Shown here: positions 25,797 to 35,000 of the stretch, one piece after another | How the letters are laid out: each line of letters begins with the position of its first letter | Numbering within the stretch: position 1 is the first letter of the stretch | Source: Bifidobacterium pluvialisilvae | Lineage (GTDB): Bacteria; Actinomycetota; Actinomycetes; Actinomycetales; Bifidobacteriaceae | Reading direction: 5' to 3' | Length of the DNA stretch: 64,000 bases | Assembly: GCF_019331695.1 (NCBI RefSeq) | Contig: NZ_JAHBBI010000009.1 | Coordinates: 1-64,000 of the forward strand | Program-made: the position numbers and the translations under genes | Notes under the pieces: generated by a model | Told to the model about the DNA's origin: nothing | Databases searched by the model: none | What the model saw: only the letters and a program-made list of their open reading frames with translations

Positions 25797-26734
25797 CCGC
25801 CGCCTCCGTTGCATCCCCGTCGTTCGCCGCCGATGCGCCGCGTCGCGGCTCCACACGGCTCCCGTCCGTCGTCCGTGTGGAGTGTCCGGCGAAGACCAAT
25901 CTGAACCTTGCCGTGGGCGAGCCCGTGGCCGAATGGGGTGGCCGTCATCGTCTTGACACGATGTATTGCGCCGTGGGCATCTACGACACCGTGACCGTCG
26001 AGTCCAAGCCCGCCGGCAGCGGGTTCTCGTTGGAGCTGAGCGGCCATCATCTTGGCGATCTGGCCATGGACCATGCGGATATGCGCCGCAACCACGCCGT
26101 CATGGCGTTGTTCGCGCTGGCCGAGGCGGCGGGTATGCCGACCGATGTGGCCATCTGCCTGGAGAAACGCATTCCCGTGGGTGCCGGCTTGGGCGGCGGT
26201 TCGAGCGACGCCGCCGGCACGCTGCTCGCGCTGAACCGTTTGTGGGGTCTGGACTGGGAACTGGACCGGCTGCGCCCGATAGCCGCCACGCTGGGCGCGG
26301 ACATGCCGTTCTGCCTGGCCGGCGGGCTGGCCCGCGGCACCGGGTACGGCGAGATCATCGAGACGGTCGACGCCTCGCATCCGCAGGTGGATGAATCGAT
26401 GCTGGGCGGCGTGGTCGTGGGCGCTTACGACACGCAGCTGAGCACGCCCGACGTGTACCGCATGTTCGACGCCATCGGCACCGATCCGCGGAACACGAAC
26501 GATCTGCAGAAGGCCGCGGTGGCCTTGCATCCGCGGTCCGGCGAGGCGATTCGCGCCGCTCTCGACGCCGGCGCCACGGCGGCGTTCGTCTCGGGGTCGG
26601 GCCCGTCCGTCGTGGCCTGCGTGCCGGATGAGACGACGTCGGCGGCGGTGTGCCGTGCGTGGATGGCCGGACGGAGCGTGGACCGTCTGTTCGAGACCAC
26701 GGCGCCGGTCACGCCCATCGTCTCCGTGCCGTAG
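25793..26734 (+). CDS. ispE: 4-diphosphocytidyl-2-C-methyl-D-erythritol kinase
   Basis: A 313-residue GHMP kinase of the MEP isoprenoid pathway. It phosphorylates the 2-hydroxyl of CDP-methylerythritol with ATP. The GHMP ATP loop is PVGAGLGGGSSDAAG (about 127-141), preceded by CPAKTNLNLAVG (substrate motif) and followed by GADMPFCLAGG and FVSGSGPSVVAC. The start is ATG 25793, overlapping rsmA by 4 nt. The first 20 residues form an extension before the conserved core. Confidence 0.95.
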   Translation: MTAASVASPSFAADAPRRGSTRLPSVVRVECPAKTNLNLAVGEPVAEWGGRHRLDTMYCAVGIYDTVTVESKPAGSGFSLELSGHHLGDLAMDHADMRRNHAVMALFALAEAAGMPTDVAICLEKRIPVGAGLGGGSSDAAGTLLALNRLWGLDWELDRLRPIAATLGADMPFCLAGGLARGTGYGEIIETVDASHPQVDESMLGGVVVGAYDTQLSTPDVYRMFDAIGTDPRNTNDLQKAAVALHPRSGEAIRAALDAGATAAFVSGSGPSVVACVPDETTSAAVCRAWMAGRSVDRLFETTAPVTPIVSVP

Positions 26735-26804
26735 GCCGGTTCGCAGAGTCAGCCATGCACGTTAAGGTGTTACACATTACAGACAGAAAGCGGGAAGGTA
26801 CGTC

Positions 26805-27440
26805 ATGACGAATCCTGAAGCCTTCGACGAGCGCAAGGCCCGTCAGCAGTTCGTACGAGACAGGCAGAAGATCGTGTTCACGATCATGATCGCCCTGCTG
26901 GCCGTCGTTCTGGTGGTGGCGTTCCTGTTCTATTTCGGCGTGCTGGGCAAGTCCACGAAGGTGACGGCCGCCGAGAAGCCGAATTATGGCGTCACCGCGC
27001 CATGCGCCACGGCGAACAGCAACGGTACGGCGAAGAGCATCGCGGCTGGCAGCGTGAGCGTCCGCGTGCTGAACGCCACCGGCAAGTCCGGTCTGGCGGA
27101 CGCCGTCAGCGAGGCTCTGGTGAACCGCGGGTTCACGGCGAAGGGCGTGTCCAACTATCCGGGCACGAAGACGTTCGAGCGCACGGAGATCCGGTTCGGC
27201 AAGAACGGCATCAATCAGGCGTACACGGTCGCCGGCCATTTCAACGACGCGATCCTGCGGATGGATGATCGTTCCGACAAGCTGGTGGATGTGATCATCG
27301 GTTCGACGTTCTCGAATCTGGTGGATGAGGACGATGTGAAGACCGGTACGGATCAGGAGCTGACGTCGATTCAGAACTGCGTCTCGCCTGACAAGATCAA
27401 GGACCTGCCGGCCGCGGTGAAGCATGACGCGGTGAAGTGA
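26805..27440 (+). CDS. LytR_C domain membrane protein
   Basis: A 211-residue protein with a cytoplasmic N-terminus (1-22), one membrane helix (about 24-46) and an extracytoplasmic region. The SVRVLNATGKSGLADAVSEAL and RGFTAKGVSNYPG patterns are typical of the LytR C-terminal domain found alone or attached to LCP enzymes. A cell-envelope role is likely but no catalytic residues are visible. The start is ATG 26805 with GGGAAGG upstream. It follows ispE by 70 bp. Confidence 0.85.
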   Translation: MTNPEAFDERKARQQFVRDRQKIVFTIMIALLAVVLVVAFLFYFGVLGKSTKVTAAEKPNYGVTAPCATANSNGTAKSIAAGSVSVRVLNATGKSGLADAVSEALVNRGFTAKGVSNYPGTKTFERTEIRFGKNGINQAYTVAGHFNDAILRMDDRSDKLVDVIIGSTFSNLVDEDDVKTGTDQELTSIQNCVSPDKIKDLPAAVKHDAVK

Positions 27441-27447
27441 CGATATG

Positions 27448-27564
27448 CTCCCGCCGGCGGGAGCTGTCATGCGCAGCATGACTGAGGGTGGCTGGTACGC
27501 CGCATGGCATTCGACCACCCTCAGTCCGCCTTTGGCGGACAGCTCCCGCCAGCGGGAGCTTTTT
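27448..27564. repeat. Repeat B (AGCTCCC hairpin pair) with terminator
   Basis: An 18-bp perfect palindrome GCTCCCGCCGGCGGGAGC (27448-27465) opens the element. AGCTCCCGCCAGCGGGAGCT followed by TTTT closes it (27541-27564). Between them lie GTCATGCGCAGCATGAC and the arms ACTGAGGGTGG / CCACCCTCAGT. It separates the LytR_C gene from the convergent CCA gene and should terminate the former. Related elements lie at 56927-57100 and, partly, after dcd. Confidence 0.8.
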
Positions 27565-28976
27565 CACACCTCCTCGGCGTACCAGCGCTTCAATTCCGCG
27601 ACGGCCGTATCGTAATCGACCGGGCCGTTATCCAACCGGAATTCCAGCATGTGCTTGCGCGCGCGTCCGACCTCGGGGCCGGGTTCCAGACCGAGGATTT
27701 CCATGATCTGCTGGCCGTCCAGATCGGGGCGGATTGCGTCGATGTCCTCGCGCTTCTTCAGTTCGATGACACGCGCCTCCATGTCGTCCATGGCGTCGGA
27801 GAACATCTGCGCCTTGCGTTTGTTCTGCGTGGTGGCATCGGCGCGGGTCAGCCGGTTGAGGCGATGGTACAGGTGCCCGGAGTCGCGCACGTACCGGCGC
27901 ACGGCGGCGTCGGTCCACGGCTCGTCGATGTACCCGTGGAACCGCAGGTGCAACGTCACGAGATCGGTGACGTCGTCGATGATGTGGTGGTCGAAGTGCA
28001 GCGCCTTGAGCCGTTTCTTCGTCAGCTTCGCGCCCACGTAGTCGTGGTGATGGAAGCTGACCTTGCCGCCCGGTTCGAATCGTCGGGTCTTCGGCTTGCC
28101 GACATCGTGCATGAGGGCCGCCAGACGCAGCGTGAGGTCCGGCGCCGGCACGGGTCCGTCGGGGCCGGTTTCGAGCGCGATGGCGCGGTCGAGCACCATA
28201 AGCGTGTGCTGGAACACGTCCTTGTGGCGGTGGTGTTCGTCGAGTTCGAGCTGCAGCGCGGGAATCTCCGGCAGCACGATGTCGGCCAGTCCGGAGTCGA
28301 CGAGCGCTTCGATGCCGGCGTGCGGGTTGTCGCTGAGCAGCAGCTTGACGAGTTCGTCGCGCACACGTTCGGCGGAGACGATGGAGATGCGGTCGGTCAT
28401 GGTGGTGATGGCCTCGGCGGTCTCCGGTTCGATGCGGAAGCCGAGCTGGGCCACGAACCGCACGGCGCGCATCATGCGCAGCGGGTCGTCGTCGAACGAC
28501 TGCCGCGGATCGACCGGCGTACGCAGAATCCTGCGGTTGAGGTCGTTGGCGCCGCCGAACGGGTCGACGAACTCGCATTGCGGCACGCGCAGCGCCATGG
28601 CGTTGACGGTGAAGTCGCGGCGGGAGAGGTCGCCTTCGAGGCTGTCGCCGTAGTTCACCTCGGGCTTGCGTGAGTCCGGGTCGTAGGTGTCGGAGCGATA
28701 GGTCGTCACCTCCACGCCGATCTCGCTGCCGTCGGCGCGGCGTTTCATCGCGCCGAGCGTGCCGAACTTGCGACCCATGTCCCAGAAGCCGTGGCCCCAT
28801 TTGCGCAGGATGGGTTCGAACTCCTCGGGCCGTGCCGAGGTGCAGAAGTCCAGGTCGTGCGACGGCCTGTCCAGCAGCAGATCGCGCACGGGGCCGCCGA
28901 CCAGCGCCAGTTCGTACCCGTGCTCGTTGAACAGCTCTCCCAGTTCGATGGCCTCCGGCCATACCGTAAATCCCAC
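27564..28976 (-). CDS. cca: CCA tRNA nucleotidyltransferase
   Basis: A 470-residue polymerase adding or repairing the 3' CCA of tRNAs (annotated pcnA in mycobacteria). The nucleotidyltransferase head has LVGGPVRDLLLDRPSHDLDF with the metal-binding DLD, then the RRDFTVNAMAL and DPLRMMRAVRF motifs. An HD domain follows (MHDVGKPKTRRF, VSFHHHDYVGA) at about 280-320. The start is GTG 28976 with AAAGGAGCG upstream; an upstream TTG has no better site. It is divergent from the Nudix gene, as in the conserved actinobacterial layout. Confidence 0.93.
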   Translation of the reverse strand: MGFTVWPEAIELGELFNEHGYELALVGGPVRDLLLDRPSHDLDFCTSARPEEFEPILRKWGHGFWDMGRKFGTLGAMKRRADGSEIGVEVTTYRSDTYDPDSRKPEVNYGDSLEGDLSRRDFTVNAMALRVPQCEFVDPFGGANDLNRRILRTPVDPRQSFDDDPLRMMRAVRFVAQLGFRIEPETAEAITTMTDRISIVSAERVRDELVKLLLSDNPHAGIEALVDSGLADIVLPEIPALQLELDEHHRHKDVFQHTLMVLDRAIALETGPDGPVPAPDLTLRLAALMHDVGKPKTRRFEPGGKVSFHHHDYVGAKLTKKRLKALHFDHHIIDDVTDLVTLHLRFHGYIDEPWTDAAVRRYVRDSGHLYHRLNRLTRADATTQNKRKAQMFSDAMDDMEARVIELKKREDIDAIRPDLDGQQIMEILGLEPGPEVGRARKHMLEFRLDNGPVDYDTAVAELKRWYAEEV

Positions 28977-29038
28977 GCTCGCTCCTTTCGCTTTGCGCAA
29001 TCAAGCTTACCGTTACCCCACCTGCACATTGTTTTGCG

Positions 29039-29051
29039 TATTGTAAGAGGT
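29039..29051 (+). promoter_or_regulatory. Putative -10 of the Nudix gene, leaderless
   Basis: TATTGT (29039-29044) ends 7 nt before ATG 29052. The AAGAGG between them is too close to the start codon for a normal ribosome site, so a leaderless start is inferred. Confidence 0.4.
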
Positions 29052-29801
29052 ATGACTACTCCCGGAGATGTTGCGCGCATGATGGCCCGCGCCGCCAGTT
29101 CTTCGGCGAGTTATACCCAAAATGACGGGGTTTCCGAGGCCTATGTCGATGTGTTCGAGGAGGCCGGACCACGCCCGTTGTACAGCTCCGAGACGCCACA
29201 ATATGGACAAAGGGCCACATTGCGGTTGCCTGAGGGAGAAGTCGAATTCGTCGAGAACCGTATCGACTCGCGCGAGGTGGAGGACAGTCCGATCCCGCCC
29301 CGGCCGACGCCCGCCATCATGGCGAAGAAGCAGACGCAGCCGACCAAGTTCGCCTCGCTTGACACCCGCGACCTGCCCGTCGTGCGTGAATACTCCGCCG
29401 GCGGCCTGATCTTCGACGAAGACAACCGCGTCGCCATCATCGCCCGTCATTCCCGTTCCGGACATTTGGAATGGTGTCTGCCGAAAGGCCATATCGAGAA
29501 GGGCGAGACCCCGGAGCAGACAGCCGTGCGCGAGGTCCACGAGGAGACCGGCATCCTCGGCGAGGTCATCACGTCCATCGCGACCATCGACTACTGGTTC
29601 ACCGGCACGGCGCAGCGCGTGCACAAGCTGGTCCACCATTACGCATTGCGCATGATCGGTGGTGAACTCACCGTCGAAGGCGATCCCGACCATGAGGCCG
29701 AAGACGCGATTTGGGTGGATTTTGATGATTTGAACGATGTCCTGAGCTATCCTAACGAACGTAGGATTGCGTGGCTGTATGCCCGGAAGCACAGGAAGTA
29801 A
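29052..29801 (+). CDS. Nudix hydrolase
   Basis: A 249-residue Nudix protein, orthologous by position to the mycobacterial MutT4 gene. Residues 1-110 are a polar extension. The Nudix domain begins at VVREYSAGGLIFDEDNRV and contains the full box GHIEKGETPEQTAVREVHEE followed by TG, with the metal-binding REVHEE. It is likely to hydrolyse a nucleoside diphosphate derivative; the substrate is unknown. It starts the nudix-DUF6049-murJ operon with only 6 bp to the next start. Confidence 0.9.
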   Translation: MTTPGDVARMMARAASSSASYTQNDGVSEAYVDVFEEAGPRPLYSSETPQYGQRATLRLPEGEVEFVENRIDSREVEDSPIPPRPTPAIMAKKQTQPTKFASLDTRDLPVVREYSAGGLIFDEDNRVAIIARHSRSGHLEWCLPKGHIEKGETPEQTAVREVHEETGILGEVITSIATIDYWFTGTAQRVHKLVHHYALRMIGGELTVEGDPDHEAEDAIWVDFDDLNDVLSYPNERRIAWLYARKHRK

Positions 29802-29807
29802 AAGATT

Positions 29808-32039
29808 TTGCGTACACCAACCGGACATTGCACCGGCCGTGGCGGGACGTCGCCGCTGCGGCGTTGTCGCATATTCATGTGCGTCTGGGTGATCATCTGC
29901 ATGGGCGTGATGTGCGCCGCCGTCGGCATACGCCCGGCATGGGCGATGGACGACGCGTCGAACGCCGGCGTCTCCAACGCCGCGTCCGTCGATACGACGA
30001 CGTCCCAGAAGGGCGTGAGCCTCCGTATCGAGGACAACACGAGCACGACCATCAACGGCAAGGACGACTATACCGCCGTCATCTCCGTCACGAACAACAC
30101 CGGCAGAAAGCTCACGGCGGGCAACGTCCGCATCCTCACCGACCCGAACTTCTCGTTCGACTCCAGCGAACTCATGCAGGCGTGGGCCGATAAGAACTAT
30201 GACGACATCAGCCCCGTATTGCGTTGGATGGACGTATCGTTGGGCTCCACGAAGGTCGACGCGCTCGACGTCGGCGCCACGAAAACGGTGATCGTGCATT
30301 CGTCGGCCGACAGCGACGCCATGCAGCAGTTCACCTCATGGGGGCCGAAACCGCTGAACATCATCTATACGGAGGGCTCGGACGACACCGAACTGGCGTC
30401 GGTCCACTCGTTCGTCACCCGCACAAGGGACGGACTGTCCTCCCATGCGACGCCGAATCTGAACGTGGTCATCGCCATGCCGTTGACCACATCGCAATGG
30501 AAGACCAGCGACACGGCGGTCTCACGGCTGCTGACGCACGCCGACGCCGACACGGCCGCCTCACGCGCGACGGTCACGTCCATCAGCGACGATGCGGCGA
30601 GCGGCCAGGAGGCGCTGGCGGGCGTATTGCGCAAGCACCGGTCCATCCAGGTGATCGGCGACCCGGGGTATCTCCAGACGTTCGACACCAAACCGACGGT
30701 GGCGGCCATCATGCAGCCGTACGGGTTCGACCTGGCGTATCAGGCGCAGACCGCCTCGCAATACGATTGGAAATCCGCCGGCCTGACGCCGTCGCGCTGG
30801 AACGCGAGCAGCGGCGCGGACCTGTACCGCACGGCCATCGGCAACGACAAGGCGGACGCCCCCACGGCCATCGCATGGCAGAGTCGCGCCGCCTGGACGA
30901 CCGAATCGCTGGCCGCCGCCCGACAGCAGGGGTATTCGGCCGTCGTGGCGGAATCCGGATACGACCCGGACACGCCCGACGCGGTGCACACGTCGAAGAT
31001 GGTCGTGCCCACGAGCGCCGGCGACATCACCGTGCTCAACACGCAGAAGGAGCTTTCCACGCTGGCGCAGGGCAACGCCACGTCCACGGACGCGACGGCC
31101 GAGAACACCGAATCCGGGCGTCTGGCCCGGTTCGTGGCGCAAAGCGCGTTCTACCAGCGGGAGGCCCCGTATGAGTCGCGCACGCTGCTCGTCTCGCTCG
31201 GGCAGTCGCCGAACACGGCGTCGGTCGACACGCTCGTCTCCAAACTGGAATCCTGCTCCTGGCTCAAACTCGACGGATTGGCCAGCCTCCTCAAGGCGCA
31301 GCCGTACGTGTCGTCCGCCCAGGCCGAGCAGCGTTCGAAGGCCGTGAAGAAGCTCGGCGGCAGCGACGCCGAGGAATTCGCCACGCACATCAAATCGCTG
31401 ACGAGCTCACAGGCCGGCATCCGCCGGTTCGCGGCATCGGTCGTCGTCACGGACCGGCCGAACGCCGACGGCAATGCCAACAACAACGACAGGACCAACA
31501 CGGCGGAGCATTGGATGCAATCGGTGGAGAACGCCTACCGCGACCTGGCCATCAAATCGTTCAGTTCGTTCACCGTGCAGAACTCCATCATGACGCGCGC
31601 GGCCCGGCAGCTCAACAACGGCCTGTACGCGGGCATCTCGGTCGCGCAGCCGGACTCCATCAACATCGTCAGCCAAAGCGCGAAAATGCCCATCACCATC
31701 GCGAACGACCATCCGTATCCGGTGCACATCAGGTTCACGGCGCGGACCACATCCGAACAGATCACCGCATCGGCGGACGACACCGATGTGGTGGTGCTTC
31801 CCCATGCCGAGGTGCAGTCCACGGTGAACGTGCATATTCTCAGCTCCGGTTCGGCGAACGTCATCATCCAGCTGCAGGACCGCGACGGCAGGACGTTCGG
31901 CACGTCCACGTCCGCCCACGTGACCAGCGTGCTGCAGATCAACGACTGGAGCGGCTACGCGATCCTCGCGCTGGCCTTCCTCCTGGGCGCTTTCGGACTC
32001 TGGCGGCAATTCCATCGCATAAAGGATCCCGACGAATGA
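29808..32039 (+). CDS. DUF6049 envelope protein
   Basis: A 743-residue exported protein matching by position and layout the actinobacterial DUF6049 family (mycobacterial gene between mutT4 and mviN). A TTG start at 29808 is chosen, with AGGAAG 9 nt upstream. The signal sequence is about 23-46 (MCVWVIICMGVMCAAVG... ending AWA). A large Ser/Thr/Asp-rich ectodomain follows. One C-terminal membrane helix is at about 718-735 (YAILALAFLLGAFGLW), with a short basic tail. The conserved position next to murJ suggests a role in lipid II export or wall assembly. The stop overlaps the murJ ATG by 4 nt. Confidence 0.85.
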   Translation: MRTPTGHCTGRGGTSPLRRCRIFMCVWVIICMGVMCAAVGIRPAWAMDDASNAGVSNAASVDTTTSQKGVSLRIEDNTSTTINGKDDYTAVISVTNNTGRKLTAGNVRILTDPNFSFDSSELMQAWADKNYDDISPVLRWMDVSLGSTKVDALDVGATKTVIVHSSADSDAMQQFTSWGPKPLNIIYTEGSDDTELASVHSFVTRTRDGLSSHATPNLNVVIAMPLTTSQWKTSDTAVSRLLTHADADTAASRATVTSISDDAASGQEALAGVLRKHRSIQVIGDPGYLQTFDTKPTVAAIMQPYGFDLAYQAQTASQYDWKSAGLTPSRWNASSGADLYRTAIGNDKADAPTAIAWQSRAAWTTESLAAARQQGYSAVVAESGYDPDTPDAVHTSKMVVPTSAGDITVLNTQKELSTLAQGNATSTDATAENTESGRLARFVAQSAFYQREAPYESRTLLVSLGQSPNTASVDTLVSKLESCSWLKLDGLASLLKAQPYVSSAQAEQRSKAVKKLGGSDAEEFATHIKSLTSSQAGIRRFAASVVVTDRPNADGNANNNDRTNTAEHWMQSVENAYRDLAIKSFSSFTVQNSIMTRAARQLNNGLYAGISVAQPDSINIVSQSAKMPITIANDHPYPVHIRFTARTTSEQITASADDTDVVVLPHAEVQSTVNVHILSSGSANVIIQLQDRDGRTFGTSTSAHVTSVLQINDWSGYAILALAFLLGAFGLWRQFHRIKDPDE

Positions 32040-35000
32040 GTAATTCCGTAGGACGCAATTCGCTGATCATGGCCATCGGTACGGCGGCCTCCCGCGTCAC
32101 CGGCCAGATTCGTTCGATTCTCCTCGCGGCGGCCATCGGCACGACCGGCATCGCCGCGAACGCATACCAGACCGGATCGATGATCCCGCAGGTCATCTTC
32201 ACGCTGGTCTCGGGCGGCATCTTCAACGCCGTGCTCGTACCGCAGATCGTACGCACGCTCAAGCACAAGGACGCGAACGAACGACTCAGCAAGCTCATCA
32301 CCGTGTCCATCGCGCTGCTGCTCGGCATCACGGCCGTGATGATGCTGCTCACCCCGGTGGTCACGAGACTGTACGTGAACCCCAACTGGGCGCCGGAGCA
32401 GCGTGCGCTGGCGAACGCGTTCACGCTGTGGTGCATGCCGCAGATATTCTTCTACGGACTGTATCTGCTGCTCGGCCAGATCCTGGCCGCGAAGGGACGG
32501 TTCGCCACGTACGCGTGGAGCTCCGTATTCGCGAACATCATCAGCTGCGCCGGCTTCATCATGTTCATCAGACTGTTCGGGAACGCCGCCATGCAGCCGA
32601 TGGACTTCTGGACCACCGACAAGGTGATGCTCACGGCCGGCACATGGACGTTGGGCGTGGCGTTCCAGGCCCTCGTGCTGTTCATCCCCCTGCTGCGCAT
32701 CGGGCTGAAGTACCGCATCCGCTGGGGACTGCACGGCATCGGGCTGCGGTCCATGGGCAAGGTGGCCGTGTGGAGCCTCGCGCTGACGGTATTGAACCTC
32801 GTCATCGGCATGGTGACGTCGCAGATCAACACGGGCGCGCCGCACGCGGGCCACGACCTGCTGGGCATCGCCGGCAACGGTTCGTACCAGTACGCGTACT
32901 CGCTGTACATCCTGCCGTATTCGCTCATCGCCGTGTCCATCACGACGGCGGTGTTCCCCAAGCTGTCGCGCGCGATCAGCGACGACGACGTCGACACCGC
33001 GCGCGCCGACCTGAGCTCGTCGCTGCGCAGCGTGGGACTGATGATGATGTTCTTCTCGGCGGCGCTGATCGCCATGCCGGTGCCGATCATCCGCGCGCTG
33101 CTGCCGTCGGTGAACGTGCATGACGCGTTGCTGATCGCCGGGCCGTTGGTCGGATTGTCGGTGGGTCTGGTGTTCATCAGCGACTTCCTGCTCATCCAGC
33201 GCACGTTCTACGCGTACGAGGACGGCAAGAGCCCGTTCATGTGCGCGCTGCTCAACAACGCGGTGCAGCTGGCGTTCCTGATTCCGGCGATCATGCTGCT
33301 GCCGCCGCGCATGTGGGCGACGCTTGTGGGCCTGTCGTTGAGCATCGCGTATATCGTCACGCTGCCGTTCATCTTCCTGCGGTTGCGTAAACGTATGGGC
33401 GGCCGTCTTGATGGCCGTCGCATCACCGTCATGCATCTCAAGGCGCTGGTGGCCGCCGTCGTGGCCGGCATCGTATGCAGGGTGCTGTCGAATCCGCTGA
33501 TGGCGATGCTCGGCGTGGTCGTCGGACCGGACGACGGACGCATGAGCTGGGTTGACTCGGTCATCATCTGCATGGTGCTGACCGTGGTCATCGCACTCGT
33601 GTATGCGCTGATGCTGGTGGTGCTGCGCGTGACCGAGTTCACCGACCTCATGCGCACGGTGACGGCCAGGCTGCTGCACCGCGGCGCGGCCGTGTCCCCG
33701 GCGCCGGCCGCGGAGACCGCGAATGCGACGGGGGTCGGCACTGCGGTAGCCGGCACGCACAGTGACGATGCCCTGCCCGCCGCACATAATCCCGAGCATG
33801 CCGCCAGTCACGTGCCGGAGCATGCGCGTCCTCACAATGCGCAGACGGACGGCAACGCCCGGACGGGCGAGGCCACCGAAGTACTCGAACCGTTGGGAGA
33901 GGCGGCGGATGCCGCCGATGCGGCAAGTGTAACGGATTCGTCGGCAGTTTCCGGGCGGAGCACGTCCTCGGGCACTCCCGCTTATAGAATATCTACAGCC
34001 GATATCCCCGCGCGAACAATATTTGCATATGAGAAGAGCGACACCATGAAGCCTGGACTTGGAGACACCCTGATCGACCGCTACACGCTGGTGCAGAGCC
34101 TGCGTGAGGAGCCGGGACTGTATGTGTGGCGTGCCAACGACAGTGCCATGGCCAAGGACTGCCAGCTGTTCCTCATCACCGATGCCGTCGTGGCGAAGAA
34201 CGCGAACGAGATAGCCTCGTCGCTGGCGTTGACGCATAACCCCCGGTTCACGCCGATCCAGCAGCTGCGCAGCGAGGAGGGCTCCTGCCTCATCGTCACC
34301 GACCTCGACCCGGGCATCTCGCTGCTGCGGTACATCGCGCACAATTCGGGCAAGAAGGACCATTCGCTGAGCTTCGAGGCCATCCGCACGATTGTGGGCG
34401 AGACGGCGGAAGCGGCCAAGTCGCTGCGCGAGGTCGGGCTGAACCACCGCGCCATCGGCACGGGCGTGATCCGACTGACCTCGCAGAACGTCACGCTGGC
34501 CGATGCCGCCATCTCGTCGGCGTTGGCGGCGCCGCTGCGCGGGCCGAAGGAGAACCCCGATTCGGAGGCCGTGACGATTCGTCAGCTCGCCGGCGTGCTG
34601 TTCGAGGCGCTGACCGGGCATCCATACGATCCGGCGGCGCATGTCTCGCCGAACGTGCTGCCCGAGAACGTGCCCGAGGAGTTCCGCATCCTGTGCACGC
34701 GCGGTCTCGGCATGCATCATCCGAAGGGCCGCAAGCCGGTGCCGATCAGCACGCTGAACGAGTTCGAGGCGCTGCTGGGCACGTGGACGCCGATGGAACA
34801 GCTCACGTCGAAGGACATCGTCATCGCCTCGCATTCGTCGAGCCAGTCGGCGCAGCTCGTCGACGTGGCCCCCACGAGGCAGGAGAATCTCGTGCAGATT
34901 CCCGCATCGTTCCTCACCGTCTCCAACAAGCCGGAACTGGCCCAGGAGCCGAACAACGCATGGAGCACGAACCAGCTGCTGTTCGCCGCGCATCAGGGCG

